A DNA stretch of 64,000 nt from Pinguiococcus pyrenoidosus (GCA_019677205.1 JAAMXY010000394.1:49395-113394), one strand, 5' to 3'; shown: positions 53,072 through 62,769, numbered from the stretch's first letter. The notes: generated from the sequence alone by a model not told the origin. Numbers and translations: made by a program.

Positions 53072-56003
53072 GTCGCATTGGAACTGGACTTTCCCGGCGG
53101 CGCGCGTGGGACGGAGGCGGATTCTTACGACCCTTTGAGCTCTTTGGGCGATGTGTGCTGGGTCTCTCGGCCGGCATGTCTCGACGAACATGAGGAGACG
53201 CGCTCCTCGTGCGGCGGCTTCCAGCACTGTTCGGCCTCTGCGCACCGTACCGCTCGCCACGAATCCCACACTCGACCGCCGGGGAGGGGGACGGCGCCCT
53301 CGTTCGCAGCGAGGAATGTAGCTTGCCGTGTCCTGCATTCAACCTCGCCGACGCGCTTACAGGCCGCTGGACGAAGGCCTCGTCTTGCGTACCGGACGTC
53401 TCGGGCCGGCCCGAATGGTATCCGGATGGCAATTGGGCCGGGCCCATGGACACCCCGATCTGCTGCCCATCCTTCTCATGATCTCCCATGAGGCTGCCAA
53501 AGATGCCAAAGTCCTCTGTGTCAAACACGGGAGCCGACGGGTCGGACACGCGCCGACCTCTCCTCTGCCGCGACGCGAAACGTCCTGAGGCATGCGTTGG
53601 CTTGGGCATGGGGTGCATGCCAAAGTCATTCCCAAGGACGGCATCAAGCCCTTGGTACAGTCTGCGCGATTCCGTCGTCGCCTGGGCGGAGCGTGGTCGA
53701 CCCACATGCGCTTCCCACGGGGTGGCGCGCACTGGCGCGCCCTTGGCATTATACTTCTCCCGGAAGGAATTCCTCTGCCGCGATCTCCGCCCGCTGCTCG
53801 GTCGAGAGGCCTTGCCGCCGGACGCTGCATCCTTGGCAGATCTGCCTCTCCGCGAAGGCTGTGCTTGGCCAGCTGCCTTGCTGTGCGAGGAGAAGGGCTT
53901 GCCTCGCACGTATCGCCCCTCCTGGACGCGTGCAGCTTGGATAATCTTCGGTTGGGTCGTATGCGCCGGCCATTCCCCGCTGTGAACAAAGTATGTCTCC
54001 TGGTGCTCCGCCGGTGCAAATGCGTACTCTGGCGACGCGCTGACATTCCTATAAGTGGACTGCTCGGCAGGCCGCCTGTAAGGCAGACTCACCGCGGCTT
54101 TGTCCGCGCCTCGTGGTCGACAGTCTGCCGGCTTCAAGCCACTCGCTGGCTTATCGCGGGGGAAAGGCTCCGCCCAGCCCGCGTCTTCGCACGCCGCTCT
54201 CGAGCCCTGTACCTGCAACGCATTGGATATCGTCGACTCCGAAAAGTCATGCTCCGAGTCGTATCTGTACTCTGGTGCATTGTCCACCCACGACTGCTTG
54301 ACTAGCCGAGGGGCGGCTGCACCAGATCCCCTCCCCGACTTCGCAAGCTGCTCCGCCACGCCGCCGGCTCCGTCCTGGGTCGCTCTAACTACGGTAACGC
54401 TAATCTGCTGCCCTGAGGATCTCTTCTCCAGCCAGGCACCCGCAGCCTTGTCCCTCGGGCCCATTCTCTGCACAGCCCCATCCAACCTCTGCTGCGGAGT
54501 GTCTCGGCTGTTGGCAACGTCTCGTCTATTCGCAGAACTTTCTCGGCGATTCGCGTTGGCTTCGCCGCCATTGGCAACTGCTTCTCGGCCATTGGGAACG
54601 TCTCGGCCTTCTGGAGCCTCGGCGGCCTGACCATTCCTCTCACCACCCTTCTCTATCCCATGTCTTGCGTGACCATTCACCGCCTTCTCCCTCCAGACTG
54701 GTTTCGGCTCAGGTGAGGCTCTTTGATCGCCGCCAGGCTTTTGCTGCGTCATCTCCATGTGCTCGTGCTGCTTGACGTCTTTCTCGTCGTCTGCCGCGCT
54801 CGACCCTTGCCGCAGACCCCGCGTGGCCGACAAGCCATTGCCTGCCATGATCCCTTCCACGCTCACCAGCGACTGCGAAGCGAGCGACTCTAGATCTCCA
54901 TATGGGAGAAACGACGCATCTTGGGGTTCAGCCTGCCGCTCAGCGTCCCCCTTGCCCTTCGTCTGCGGCGGCTTTGGCTCCTCGATCGGCGCGGTCAAGG
55001 GATTCAGGGGAGGTCCCAATCCTCCTTCGGACGTGTACTTTGGCTTGCGGAGGCACGACCTGCCTGCGAGGCCTGGCCGGAAGCCCAAAGGCGGCCCGCT
55101 CGCCTCGCCTTCTTCTTCCACCAACGGCAACGTCTCCGAGATCTCTTTCGCCACGTTCCCCCGCGAGTCTACGTCCCCCGAGTGCACCGACCTCCCCGTG
55201 GGGTGGTTCCACCCGGGCAGGAGGAAGGACCCGCCCAGTCCGACCGGCCGGTCGTACGGGTCCGGGTAGGCAAAGCCCCGGGTCTCCGTGCTCAGCAGCT
55301 TGGACCGCGGCACTTCATCGGCCCACCGGAGCACCCTAGGCCGCCCCGTCGGCGCCTCCAGCTCCACCCTCGGCAGCACCTCCGGCTCGGGCATGGAGTT
55401 CAAGAAGCTATTGACGAGCACGAGCTCGTCATTCTCCGGGTGCTTGTCGGTGTCGGCCGTGGGCAGGTCGCGCACGGCGGCCGGATCCCAATCCGAGAGG
55501 CGCCCCCGGACCGCCGCGCAGTTCTGCGCCCAGTCGGGCCCTCCGAAGCGCGCTCGCAGAGCCTGCAGTTGCTTGTCCAGCACGAAGAGCTGCTGCATGA
55601 AGCCCGCGTTGGGCGCGACGTCCGGGCGGCGGGACGCCAGGAACTCGAAGGTCTTCTCGACGCCCCACGCGTAGCGCAGCATGAAGTACGCCATGACCGC
55701 GGTGGCGCAGCGGCTATTCCCCTCGAGACAGTGCACCAAAACCGAGTGTCCCACTCGCAGCGCATCGTCCACAAACGCGCAAATCTGCTGTACAACCACA
55801 CAGGCGTCATCGAACACGACGCAGCTCTCCGCGTCTTCCCAGGGGAACGTGAGGTATCTGAGCCCCGCGCTCTCGAACAGGTTAGGCAGCTGTTTTCCGG
55901 CGCAGTTGATCACGTGCGTAATCTTGTTCAGCTCCAAGAACTCCAGATCCTGCGACGCTTCGGCGTCGCCCAGAAACAGCCCATCTTTGATCTTCGTGGT
56001 CAT
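53058..56003 (-). CDS. Dual-specificity protein phosphatase with a long disordered tail
   Basis: Single-exon protein of 981 aa. Residues of about 1-150 are a complete DSP domain: IKDGLFLGDAEASQD at the start, ITHVINCAG, then the general-acid region FPWEDAES, and the P-loop VHCLEGNSRCATAVMAY with catalytic Cys and Arg (HC-x5-R), followed by a W-G-V-E-K-T-F-E-F-L segment typical of DSPs. The remaining ~800 residues are low complexity, rich in R, S, P, G, N and E, including an N-R-R-E/D-x-x-A-N tandem stretch and many short basic motifs. The tail has no domain I recognise. The substrate is unknown: atypical DSPs act on phospho-Ser/Thr/Tyr or on RNA or lipids. The phosphatase call is firm; the tail is only an open frame but is uninterrupted for 2.4 kb. 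Confidence 0.85.
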   Translation of the reverse strand: MTTKIKDGLFLGDAEASQDLEFLELNKITHVINCAGKQLPNLFESAGLRYLTFPWEDAESCVVFDDACVVVQQICAFVDDALRVGHSVLVHCLEGNSRCATAVMAYFMLRYAWGVEKTFEFLASRRPDVAPNAGFMQQLFVLDKQLQALRARFGGPDWAQNCAAVRGRLSDWDPAAVRDLPTADTDKHPENDELVLVNSFLNSMPEPEVLPRVELEAPTGRPRVLRWADEVPRSKLLSTETRGFAYPDPYDRPVGLGGSFLLPGWNHPTGRSVHSGDVDSRGNVAKEISETLPLVEEEGEASGPPLGFRPGLAGRSCLRKPKYTSEGGLGPPLNPLTAPIEEPKPPQTKGKGDAERQAEPQDASFLPYGDLESLASQSLVSVEGIMAGNGLSATRGLRQGSSAADDEKDVKQHEHMEMTQQKPGGDQRASPEPKPVWREKAVNGHARHGIEKGGERNGQAAEAPEGRDVPNGREAVANGGEANANRRESSANRRDVANSRDTPQQRLDGAVQRMGPRDKAAGAWLEKRSSGQQISVTVVRATQDGAGGVAEQLAKSGRGSGAAAPRLVKQSWVDNAPEYRYDSEHDFSESTISNALQVQGSRAACEDAGWAEPFPRDKPASGLKPADCRPRGADKAAVSLPYRRPAEQSTYRNVSASPEYAFAPAEHQETYFVHSGEWPAHTTQPKIIQAARVQEGRYVRGKPFSSHSKAAGQAQPSRRGRSAKDAASGGKASRPSSGRRSRQRNSFREKYNAKGAPVRATPWEAHVGRPRSAQATTESRRLYQGLDAVLGNDFGMHPMPKPTHASGRFASRQRRGRRVSDPSAPVFDTEDFGIFGSLMGDHEKDGQQIGVSMGPAQLPSGYHSGRPETSGTQDEAFVQRPVSASARLNAGHGKLHSSLRTRAPSPSPAVECGIRGERYGAQRPNSAGSRRTRSASPHVRRDMPAERPSTHRPKSSKGRKNPPPSHARRRESPVPMRPRWR

Positions 56004-56601
56004 GCTGTCCTACAGCGCCACAGCGGCCAGATCTGCGCCACGCAGGCAGACGCGTCGGTACATCTCGGTCTGGCGCCGGCCGGGGCTGCTCGGAGCGGGC
56101 GCCGGCGCGGGTCCGGCGCGCGTGCGGAGCGGTTGACTGTGAAGAGACGCGGAAAAACGAGTTCTCAGCTGTTTTATGGACGAAACCTTTTGAATTCGGT
56201 ATTTCGAAGTATTATGTGAATCAAGTCTCTTCCCTTTCTTTTTATATTTATCATTATTTTATTTTATTTAAAAATTAGATTGTGTAAATAGAAATCTGAA
56301 ATTGCGCAAATTCAGAATTATTATATATTTGGAAATGTCTGAGGGTCGCTACATGCGGGCGTTGCGTTTCTGCCTTCGACCATCTCACATGCGGGCGTAG
56401 CGCGGAAGCAAGAGTTCTGATTTCGAGTGAACGAGTTGCAATAGGGTAACCAAACCAACGTTGTAGCAAGATGATGAGATGGAGGGAGGAGGAGGGGAAG
56501 ACGCACCATCAGCATCACCACCACCACTAGCCTTTTTTTGATACTACGGGTTCTTGCCCTGCGTGGGTCGAGGACTTGCGAAGGGCCGCTCGCTTCCGCG
56601 C
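56004..56601. other. Tandem-gene spacer with AT island, phosphatase / lumazine synthase
   Basis: Upstream region of the phosphatase and 3' region of lumazine synthase, both on the minus strand. An AT-rich block lies at about 56190-56335 and a short GAGGAGG/CATCACCAC microsatellite near 56480-56530. No gene is seen. Confidence 0.35.
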
Positions 56602-57661
56602 TTAGAAGCCGATCTTCGGCTTGGTGCCAGGAGTGCCCCCGGACTTCTCTCCGTTGAGGCCGTCCTTGGCAAAGTTCAGTCCCATCTTCTTCACGCCGCG
56701 CGCGCCCATGGCATCTGATCGGAGAATCGCCATCTCCACGGCGCTCTTGCCTAGTGGCCAACGAAGCAGTGAGACCGCCGAACCTCGGCCACTTGCTGGC
56801 TGTCAACATGCCGTCTCTTACCCCACACGTAGCCGCTGTTGGACTTATCTTCCTTTGCGCGATCAAGCGCCTGCTCCTTGCTCAGCACCGTGAGGACGCC
56901 GAAGATGCATGGCACACCTGTGCAACGAAGAAACGCCCTAAGCGCCCAGCAATACCACGGGCGGAAGCCAACGCAAGGCTGGGCAGCCCTACCCGTGTCC
57001 AGGCCGACACGCATCAGGCCCGAGGAGGCCGCCTCGCAGATGTACTCGAAATGCATGGTGTCGCCCTTGATCAGACAGCCGATGTTGATGATCACGTCCA
57101 CCGTGTTGGACAGAGCGAGATACCGCGACGCCAGCGGCAGCTCAAAAGCGCCCGGCACTTGCGTCTCGAAGACGTTCTTCTCCTGCACGCCGCACTCCTT
57201 GAGCGCTTCCATCGCTCCGTTCTTCAGCTTGGTGATCACATCGTCATTCCAGCGCGTCGCGATGATGCCGACGCGCACGTTCGATCCGTCAAGTTCCGCA
57301 AAGGAGATCTCCGGCTCCGCCTGCAGGAGAATTTGAGCAGCAGCGACCAAAGATCTTCAGTGCACTGGACACAGAACCAAGTACTCTGCGCCTCGAAGCT
57401 CCACTCCCGAATCCATTGCGAGCTTCGGAGCACGAAGCGAGTCGCAACACCATCGCAATTCACGGACAGCGCGCCAAGACGCGCCAAATTCGGTTTCCGA
57501 AGACTTCGCTGGTATCTTTGCTTCTCCCTTGCGCACTTGTCTGGGCCTCTGAAGCGCACCTGGAGCGGGGACAGTCTCTGGCGGGTCATCTGTCGCACCG
57601 GAGGCCGAAAAGCGGCCGTCGCGGAGAAAAACGCGGCAAAAAGAAAAGCTTTGGCTTGCAT
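56602..57661 (-). CDS. Plastid 6,7-dimethyl-8-ribityllumazine synthase
   Basis: Penultimate enzyme of riboflavin synthesis, condensing ribitylaminouracil with dihydroxybutanone phosphate. Four exons: 57661-57560, 57320-56993, 56917-56822 and 56750-56602 (224 aa). Exon 1 encodes MQAKAFLFAAFFSATAAFRP, a signal peptide ending in T-A-A-F, then a basic stretch, so the protein is plastid-targeted. The core has VGIIATRWNDDVITKLKNGA, the substrate loop VPGAFELPLASRYLA, the phosphate-binding IGCLIKGDTMHFEYI and the C-terminal QALDRA and GKSAVEMAIL motifs, the last crossing the final join. The C-terminus carries a short Gly/Lys-rich extension ending TKPKIGF. GCGCCAAA-type boxes lie in intron 1 at 57471-57490. 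It is divergent from the ALKBH8-like gene. Confidence 0.95.
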
Positions 57662-58111
57662 CCTGGCTGGTTGGCTACGAATTCACCGCAGCAAAGACAC
57701 GATATCTACAGTTCCCGTGAGCTCCAAGAAACGCTCCAACGCGATTCTGCAGCAACCAAAGAGCTCTGCGCCAACCAATACGCCCGATCGACTGGCAGAT
57801 GTGGCGCGGTGGCAAGCAAAGGACCGACGTCGTGGCCAAAGAATCAGATTGGCTAAAGAGAATCTTTTCCTTATATAATATATAATTTTACTAAGATAAA
57901 TATTTATCTGAAATGAATTTTCATTCTCCAAAGACAGACGATCCATCGCTCCGTCCGTCACAAATCCAAGCAGAGGCAGCGCCAAAGGACCTCAAGCGCC
58001 CCTTCCTGCGCCTTTCCTTCACATCAATTGGCTCTGAGGAGACACTGCGAAAGTGTTTGGGCGGATTGGGTGCAGGATAAGCGCCGGAGAGGCGATATTG
58101 CGCTGTCCAGT
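57662..58111. promoter_or_regulatory. Divergent spacer, lumazine synthase / ALKBH8-like
   Basis: Spacer of 450 bp with an AT-rich block at about 57868-57915 and an E2F-like GCGCCAAAG at 57979-57987. Confidence 0.45.
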
Positions 58112-60874
58112 ATGTCGTATCTGTCCGGAGCTCCCTCCGTGGATGCGCCACACGCGTCCAAGAGCGTTGCGCTGGAGATTCCAGGCCTCCGTCTCTTCCT
58201 GGACGTCGTCTCTAGCGACCTGTTGCGCAGGCTGGAAGATTCCGTGGAGCGCTGGTTGACCGCGGGCAGGAATGGGCGCTTGCCAGGTGCGTTTTCCTGG
58301 AGTATCCGAAGCTCTTTGGGGCGAACGACGTCTCAAGACTTTACTTTTCCCACCGGTGTCTCTCCTTCTCTAGGGAGGACCTACTCGGCCCCACCGGCTA
58401 TTTTTGCGGGTCGAAATCAGTCTCGGGAGATGATTCAGTTTGGCGTATTTACCCACAGCAACCGGATTGAGCTCGCTGCGGACGTTCTCCCGCTACCGCC
58501 GGTGCTTTGCGAGCTGCGGGATGCGTTGGTGGCCAGAGATGTTTTCGGGGAGCTGGAGCCGCCGACGACCTGTGTGGTCAATGTGTACTCCAAGGGCTGC
58601 TGGCTGCCTCCCCACGTGGATAATCCGGCGTTCTCGCGACCTTTCGCCACGGTCTCCATCGGCTCGGCTCAGCGCATCCTCTTCGCGCCACCCGGGTGCA
58701 TGCGAGAAAGGGACCGGCAAAGCGTGGATGCTTTGGACGAGACGGTGGCAGGTGACGGGCCACCGAACGGCGGAAAGAAGGTAAAAGACGTATCCTTGTC
58801 ACACAGCCCGCCATTCTCAGCTGTGGCATGACGAAAGCGGATCGATGGCGCCATAGATTGGAGTTCCGGCACCGTGGACCGGTACAGGCGACTTTGTGGG
58901 GGAAAGGTTGGCGGTCGAGCTGCCCGTGGGCTCCTGCCTCCGCCTAGCTGGTGAGGCTGCTGACTCCTTTGAGCATGCGCTCCCCTTCATGACCGAGAGG
59001 AGGTAGGCCCAAGCTTCTCTCCACAGCAAATCATGGATCTCACGAGGCCTCGCCTCTTCTTCCTCGGAAAGGGTAAGCTTCACATTCCGTCGGCTTTCGC
59101 CGGAGTATGATGAGCGATTGCGTGAGGTGCAGCGAGAGAAGCAGCGACTTCGGCAGGTGCGCCTTCGACTCCCTTTCGTCCGTGGCAGCCATTCGCATCG
59201 ATGAGCGACGAAAGAATCGACCTAACAAAAGCCTTGAGAAGGACAAGATCGCGAGGAAGCGGGCTCAAAAGATCGAGAAGCGGGAGCGAAGCAAGCGGCG
59301 CCGAATCGCTGCAGGCAGCTCAGCATCGCCAGGAACTGCTCAAGATGCAGCTCCGGAGAAGTCAGGGGCCTCGGCAACCGCGTCCGCAACGCTCAACAAG
59401 ACCTTCAAGAAATCCATTCCGCTTCCGGAAGCGCTGGCGCCAGCCACAACGAATGCTGCCCGAGATCTAGAACGACGCGGCGTGAGAATGGTGTATGACG
59501 CCGTCGCCCAGCAATGGGACGGGACAAGGTGGGAAACATCTGGCCTTTCCTGCTAGCTATGCCCCAAAGACTCCGCTTAGCGTGCGCTAATGCCCTAGGT
59601 ACAAGGCGTGGCCAAGAGTTGTCGAATGGATCGGGAAGCAGCCTCGAGGTGCCCTTGCGAAGTAGGTTTGGTGTAGCTTTGACGCATCTTCATCGTTCCG
59701 CGCCACTGCACAGGGTCATTCATTGCCGATATGGGCTGCGGAAATGGAAAGCTGCTACCATGCATCTTGGACGCCGGACATGTTGCGATAGGACTTGACT
59801 TCAGCATCGAATTGGCGAAGATTGCCGCCACGCAATCAAGGCGCCACGACGCGTCAAGCAGTCTGCCACAGCGAAGTGCCGAGAACCCGAAGCTCTGCGC
59901 CAGCACCAGCCGCACGGACCCTTTACCTGCGAGGGAGCCGCGCCAAGAGCGGCACGAAGTGATTTGTGGGGATCTCCTCGATTTGCCAGTTCGGGCCAAA
60001 GGTAGTGGTCGGGAATGACTTGCATTGGACGGGTTCCTTTGGGTCCTTCTGCCTTCCTTGCTTCCTTCTGGTTGGTTCCGAATGGTTCCTAAGCAATGTC
60101 TTCAATCGATCTGCGCAGGCGTTTTCGACGCAGCAGTTTGCATCGCCGTCATGCATCACATATCTACTGAGGAGAGGCGGAAGCAGGTCATCAAGGAGGT
60201 GAGAGCAGCCGCGCGCCTGCAAGTGTGGCGAAAGACTAGCAACAGTCCCTGATTGATTTCGCTTTCGAAAGATCATGTCGTGTCTGCGTGTTGGCGGCTC
60301 TTGCTTGCTGTACGCATGGGCACAAGAGCAGGTTTGGAGGCGTCGAACAGTGGGTGCGGAGAGCGTACGGGCGTGCTCACGATTTCCGGTCCCGAAAGGA
60401 GGACCCATGTGCCGTGCGCGATGACGCTGCCGACAAGGGAGTCTCAGGGCACATTTTTGGCGCCAACGACGTCCTAGTTCCCTTTCGCGACACGAGGAAG
60501 GCACCAGCTGCCAGTCCAGGGAAGGGGATGCGCCACCACGCACCTCTTGAGATCAAGGTGTGTCAAGCTCAGAGTAGATGGAGGAGCGGAACATGAGCCC
60601 AAGGCATGCCTTATCCTGAGAACAGGACTTCAGCGACAAGTGGAGCGATGCGACCTCCGATGCGAGGACCCTGGCGCGATACTGCCACGTGTACAGCAAG
60701 GGAGAGCTGGAGCAGTTGATTGAAGAGCTGGGCGAATGGATAGCGTAAGGCACTTGTGTGTTCTGAGGATGTCCGCAGCAGAAGAATTGTGACGTTGCTT
60801 CGCGTTTGCGCAGGATTGCCAACACATACTGGGATACTGGGAACTGGGCCTACGAACTCCGTCGAATACGTTGA
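58112..60874 (+). CDS. ALKBH8-like fusion: AlkB dioxygenase plus TRM9-type tRNA methyltransferase
   Basis: Wobble-uridine tRNA modification enzyme: the TRM9 part would make mcm5U and the AlkB part would hydroxylate it. I read twelve exons: 58112-58286, 58374-58780, 58857-59002, 59072-59156, 59206-59528, 59599-59648, 59714-60001, 60119-60198, 60272-60331, about 60438-60557, 60626-60744 and 60814-60874 (about 637 aa). The AlkB domain has the Fe ligands H139 and D141 (GCWLPPHVDNPAF), a distal His near 234 (DSFEHAL) and the 2OG Arg region RRRVSFTFRR. A basic linker follows, then YKAWPRVVEWIG, the SAM loop FIADMGCGNGKLL, VCIAVMHHISTEERRKQVIKE, GGSCLLYAWAQEQ, DVLVPF, RYCHVYSKGELEQL and GNWAYELR. 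There is no N-terminal RRM, unlike animal ALKBH8. The junction between WAQEQ and DVLVPF (60332-60437) is uncertain. Confidence 0.85.
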
Positions 60875-61092
60875 TGCGTCGCCGAACATGCTGATGAATA
60901 GTTTAATACGTCGAGACCAGTGCGAGCGTGCTGATGCGAGGACGAGCGGTGAACCCAAATAGGAGAAGTCACGTAATCGCATTCCTTCAGTCTAGCGTGT
61001 ATTCGCAGGAGCTGCTCGCCAACGCACACTCCCTGTTCCATGTAGTTCAAACAAGGGCAAAATCGGATAGAAGTATCTAAGGCACGGGCTAA

Positions 61093-62769
61093 TCAACCTC
61101 TCCCGTCGCGGTCGTATCTATATTCACTCGTGCTCGGTCCTGTGGGTGTTGCGCGCTCAACGGGCGAAAATGGCGAGCTGGCGTAGTATCTCGAGCATGA
61201 CCTGTCGTACGAGTCCCCGTGCTCCCCGTCCCAGCCTGGCGACGGACCATAGCCGCGCATGTGCACCGCTTGTTCTGTTCGTGGCCGAGGGACACTCGGC
61301 GACGTTGAGGGGGGTGGCATTGTTCGTCGTGCTGAGAGGGCCGCGTCATACCCAGTGCTCCGGAAGCAGCTTGTGGCTGGGCTTCGCCCCTCCCAGGAAG
61401 GATAGTCACGCGGGGGCGCCACTGCGCTTGCGTATCCGTCTCTCCCGATCGATGCCTCTCTGCTTGGACCGCCGTAGCGACGAGCAACGTAGTCAGTGGG
61501 ACCGACCGCGCCGAGGACGTCGCGACTGTAAGGGGCTCGCGGAAAGCTCGGGCTGCGCGCACGCTGCGGAGGCTGCTCGTAGCTGTGCTCGTAGCTGCGC
61601 TCGTACGGGTAGGGTTGGTGAGGCGGAGGCGGCGGCGGGAAGTTCGACCATCTTGGCGCTGGTATTTCTGGACCATAATTGTATCCACCGCCATACGCAG
61701 GCCGTGTCGAGCTACCTTGCGGATAGTACTCTTGGGCGTCGGCGTAGTAGGCATTGCCCGGCGGCGGGGGCGGCAGAGGTCGCAGCGTCGCTGGGCCCGC
61801 TGTTCTGTCCAGCAGCTGCGGCGGTGCGGGTGGACCTGCGGGAAGAGGGACTGGCGCTGGGACCGCAGCTGTCGGCGGTTCCGGTTCTGGTGCTGCTCCT
61901 GCTCCTGGTGCTCCTGGTGCTCCTGGTGCTGCTGGTGCTGCTCGTGCTGGTGGATACTCCATACGGACGTCGCGCTGCTCATCCGCCAGTGGATACCCGA
62001 CTCCAGGTCTCGGAAGAGGCGGCGGCGGCGGTGGTGCCCTTAGCGGCGGCGGCATCGACAGGTACGCGTGGTCTACCCTGGGTTCTGGCCCTGGTATAGA
62101 GAGCATGGACGCTGGTCTTGTGGCGCCTGATGGGTATACCATGGCTGTGGGAGGAGCTCTCACAGCTCCTGCGGCCTCAGCTCCGGAGAAAAATGCTTCC
62201 TGCTTCGCGATACGGTCGGACTGAATCAAGCCTTCGAGGCGGCTGATGGGCCCTACGTGCTCGCTACTGCCGTGGAAGGCTTGCTCATGGATCCGGGCGC
62301 TACCGTGGGGATGTTCCAGGAGTCGCCGAGGTCGTCGCTGCCCACCTCGTAAGGACGGTCTGCTTGCTCGGACGTAGTCGAGAGCGTCGCTGGCGCCTCG
62401 TCGAAAGTGCTTGTGCCAGTACTCATGTCTCTTGGGCGGACAGCCAGGTCTCTTGCGGAAGCCGTAGGAGTGCAGCTGGCGCAGGAAGGACTTGAAGTTG
62501 GAGTGGGCAAAGTACTTCGGCGCCACTTCTCTGGCGAAGCCTTTGGTGTCCGGAATCTGCGGCGCAGCAAGCGAAGGTTACCAAGTCCTCGGCTTGCTGG
62601 AGGCCGGGAGGCGAGGCTCGGATCCCGGCAGCTCTCTAGGCCCGCGCCACAAGTCCGTGCTCACCTGAATGTACGTTCCATCTGCCGACCAGCGGATGTA
62701 GTCTTGGTTGGCGCTGGAGTCGAGGATCTGCTTGAGGGTTTGCGGGAAGCCTGGCGTCATGCGTCTCAT
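61093..62769 (-). CDS. Heat-shock-factor-type DNA-binding protein with proline-rich C-terminus
   Basis: Two exons, 62769-62665 and 62556-61093 (522 aa). Residues of about 5-85 form an HSF winged-helix domain completed across the join: FPQTLKQILDSSANQDYIRW, then the wing strand TYIQIPDTKGFAREVAPKYF, then the recognition helix HSNFKSFLRQLHSYGFRKRP, all at their usual positions. The remaining ~430 residues are Pro/Ala/Tyr-rich with poly-Pro runs and no visible heptad HR-A/B coiled coil, so trimerisation may be absent or weak. Expanded HSF families are common in diatoms and other stramenopiles; these can act in general or stress transcription. ATG 62769 lies just before the domain, so an upstream exon cannot be excluded. 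A GGTGCTCCT repeat encodes Ala/Pro/Gly units. Confidence 0.85.
61880..61950. repeat. GGTGCT/CCT coding microsatellite in the HSF gene
   Basis: Short GGTGCTCCT and GGTGCTGCT units encoding an Ala/Pro/Gly tract on the minus strand (APAAPGAPGAPGAGA). Confidence 0.8.
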
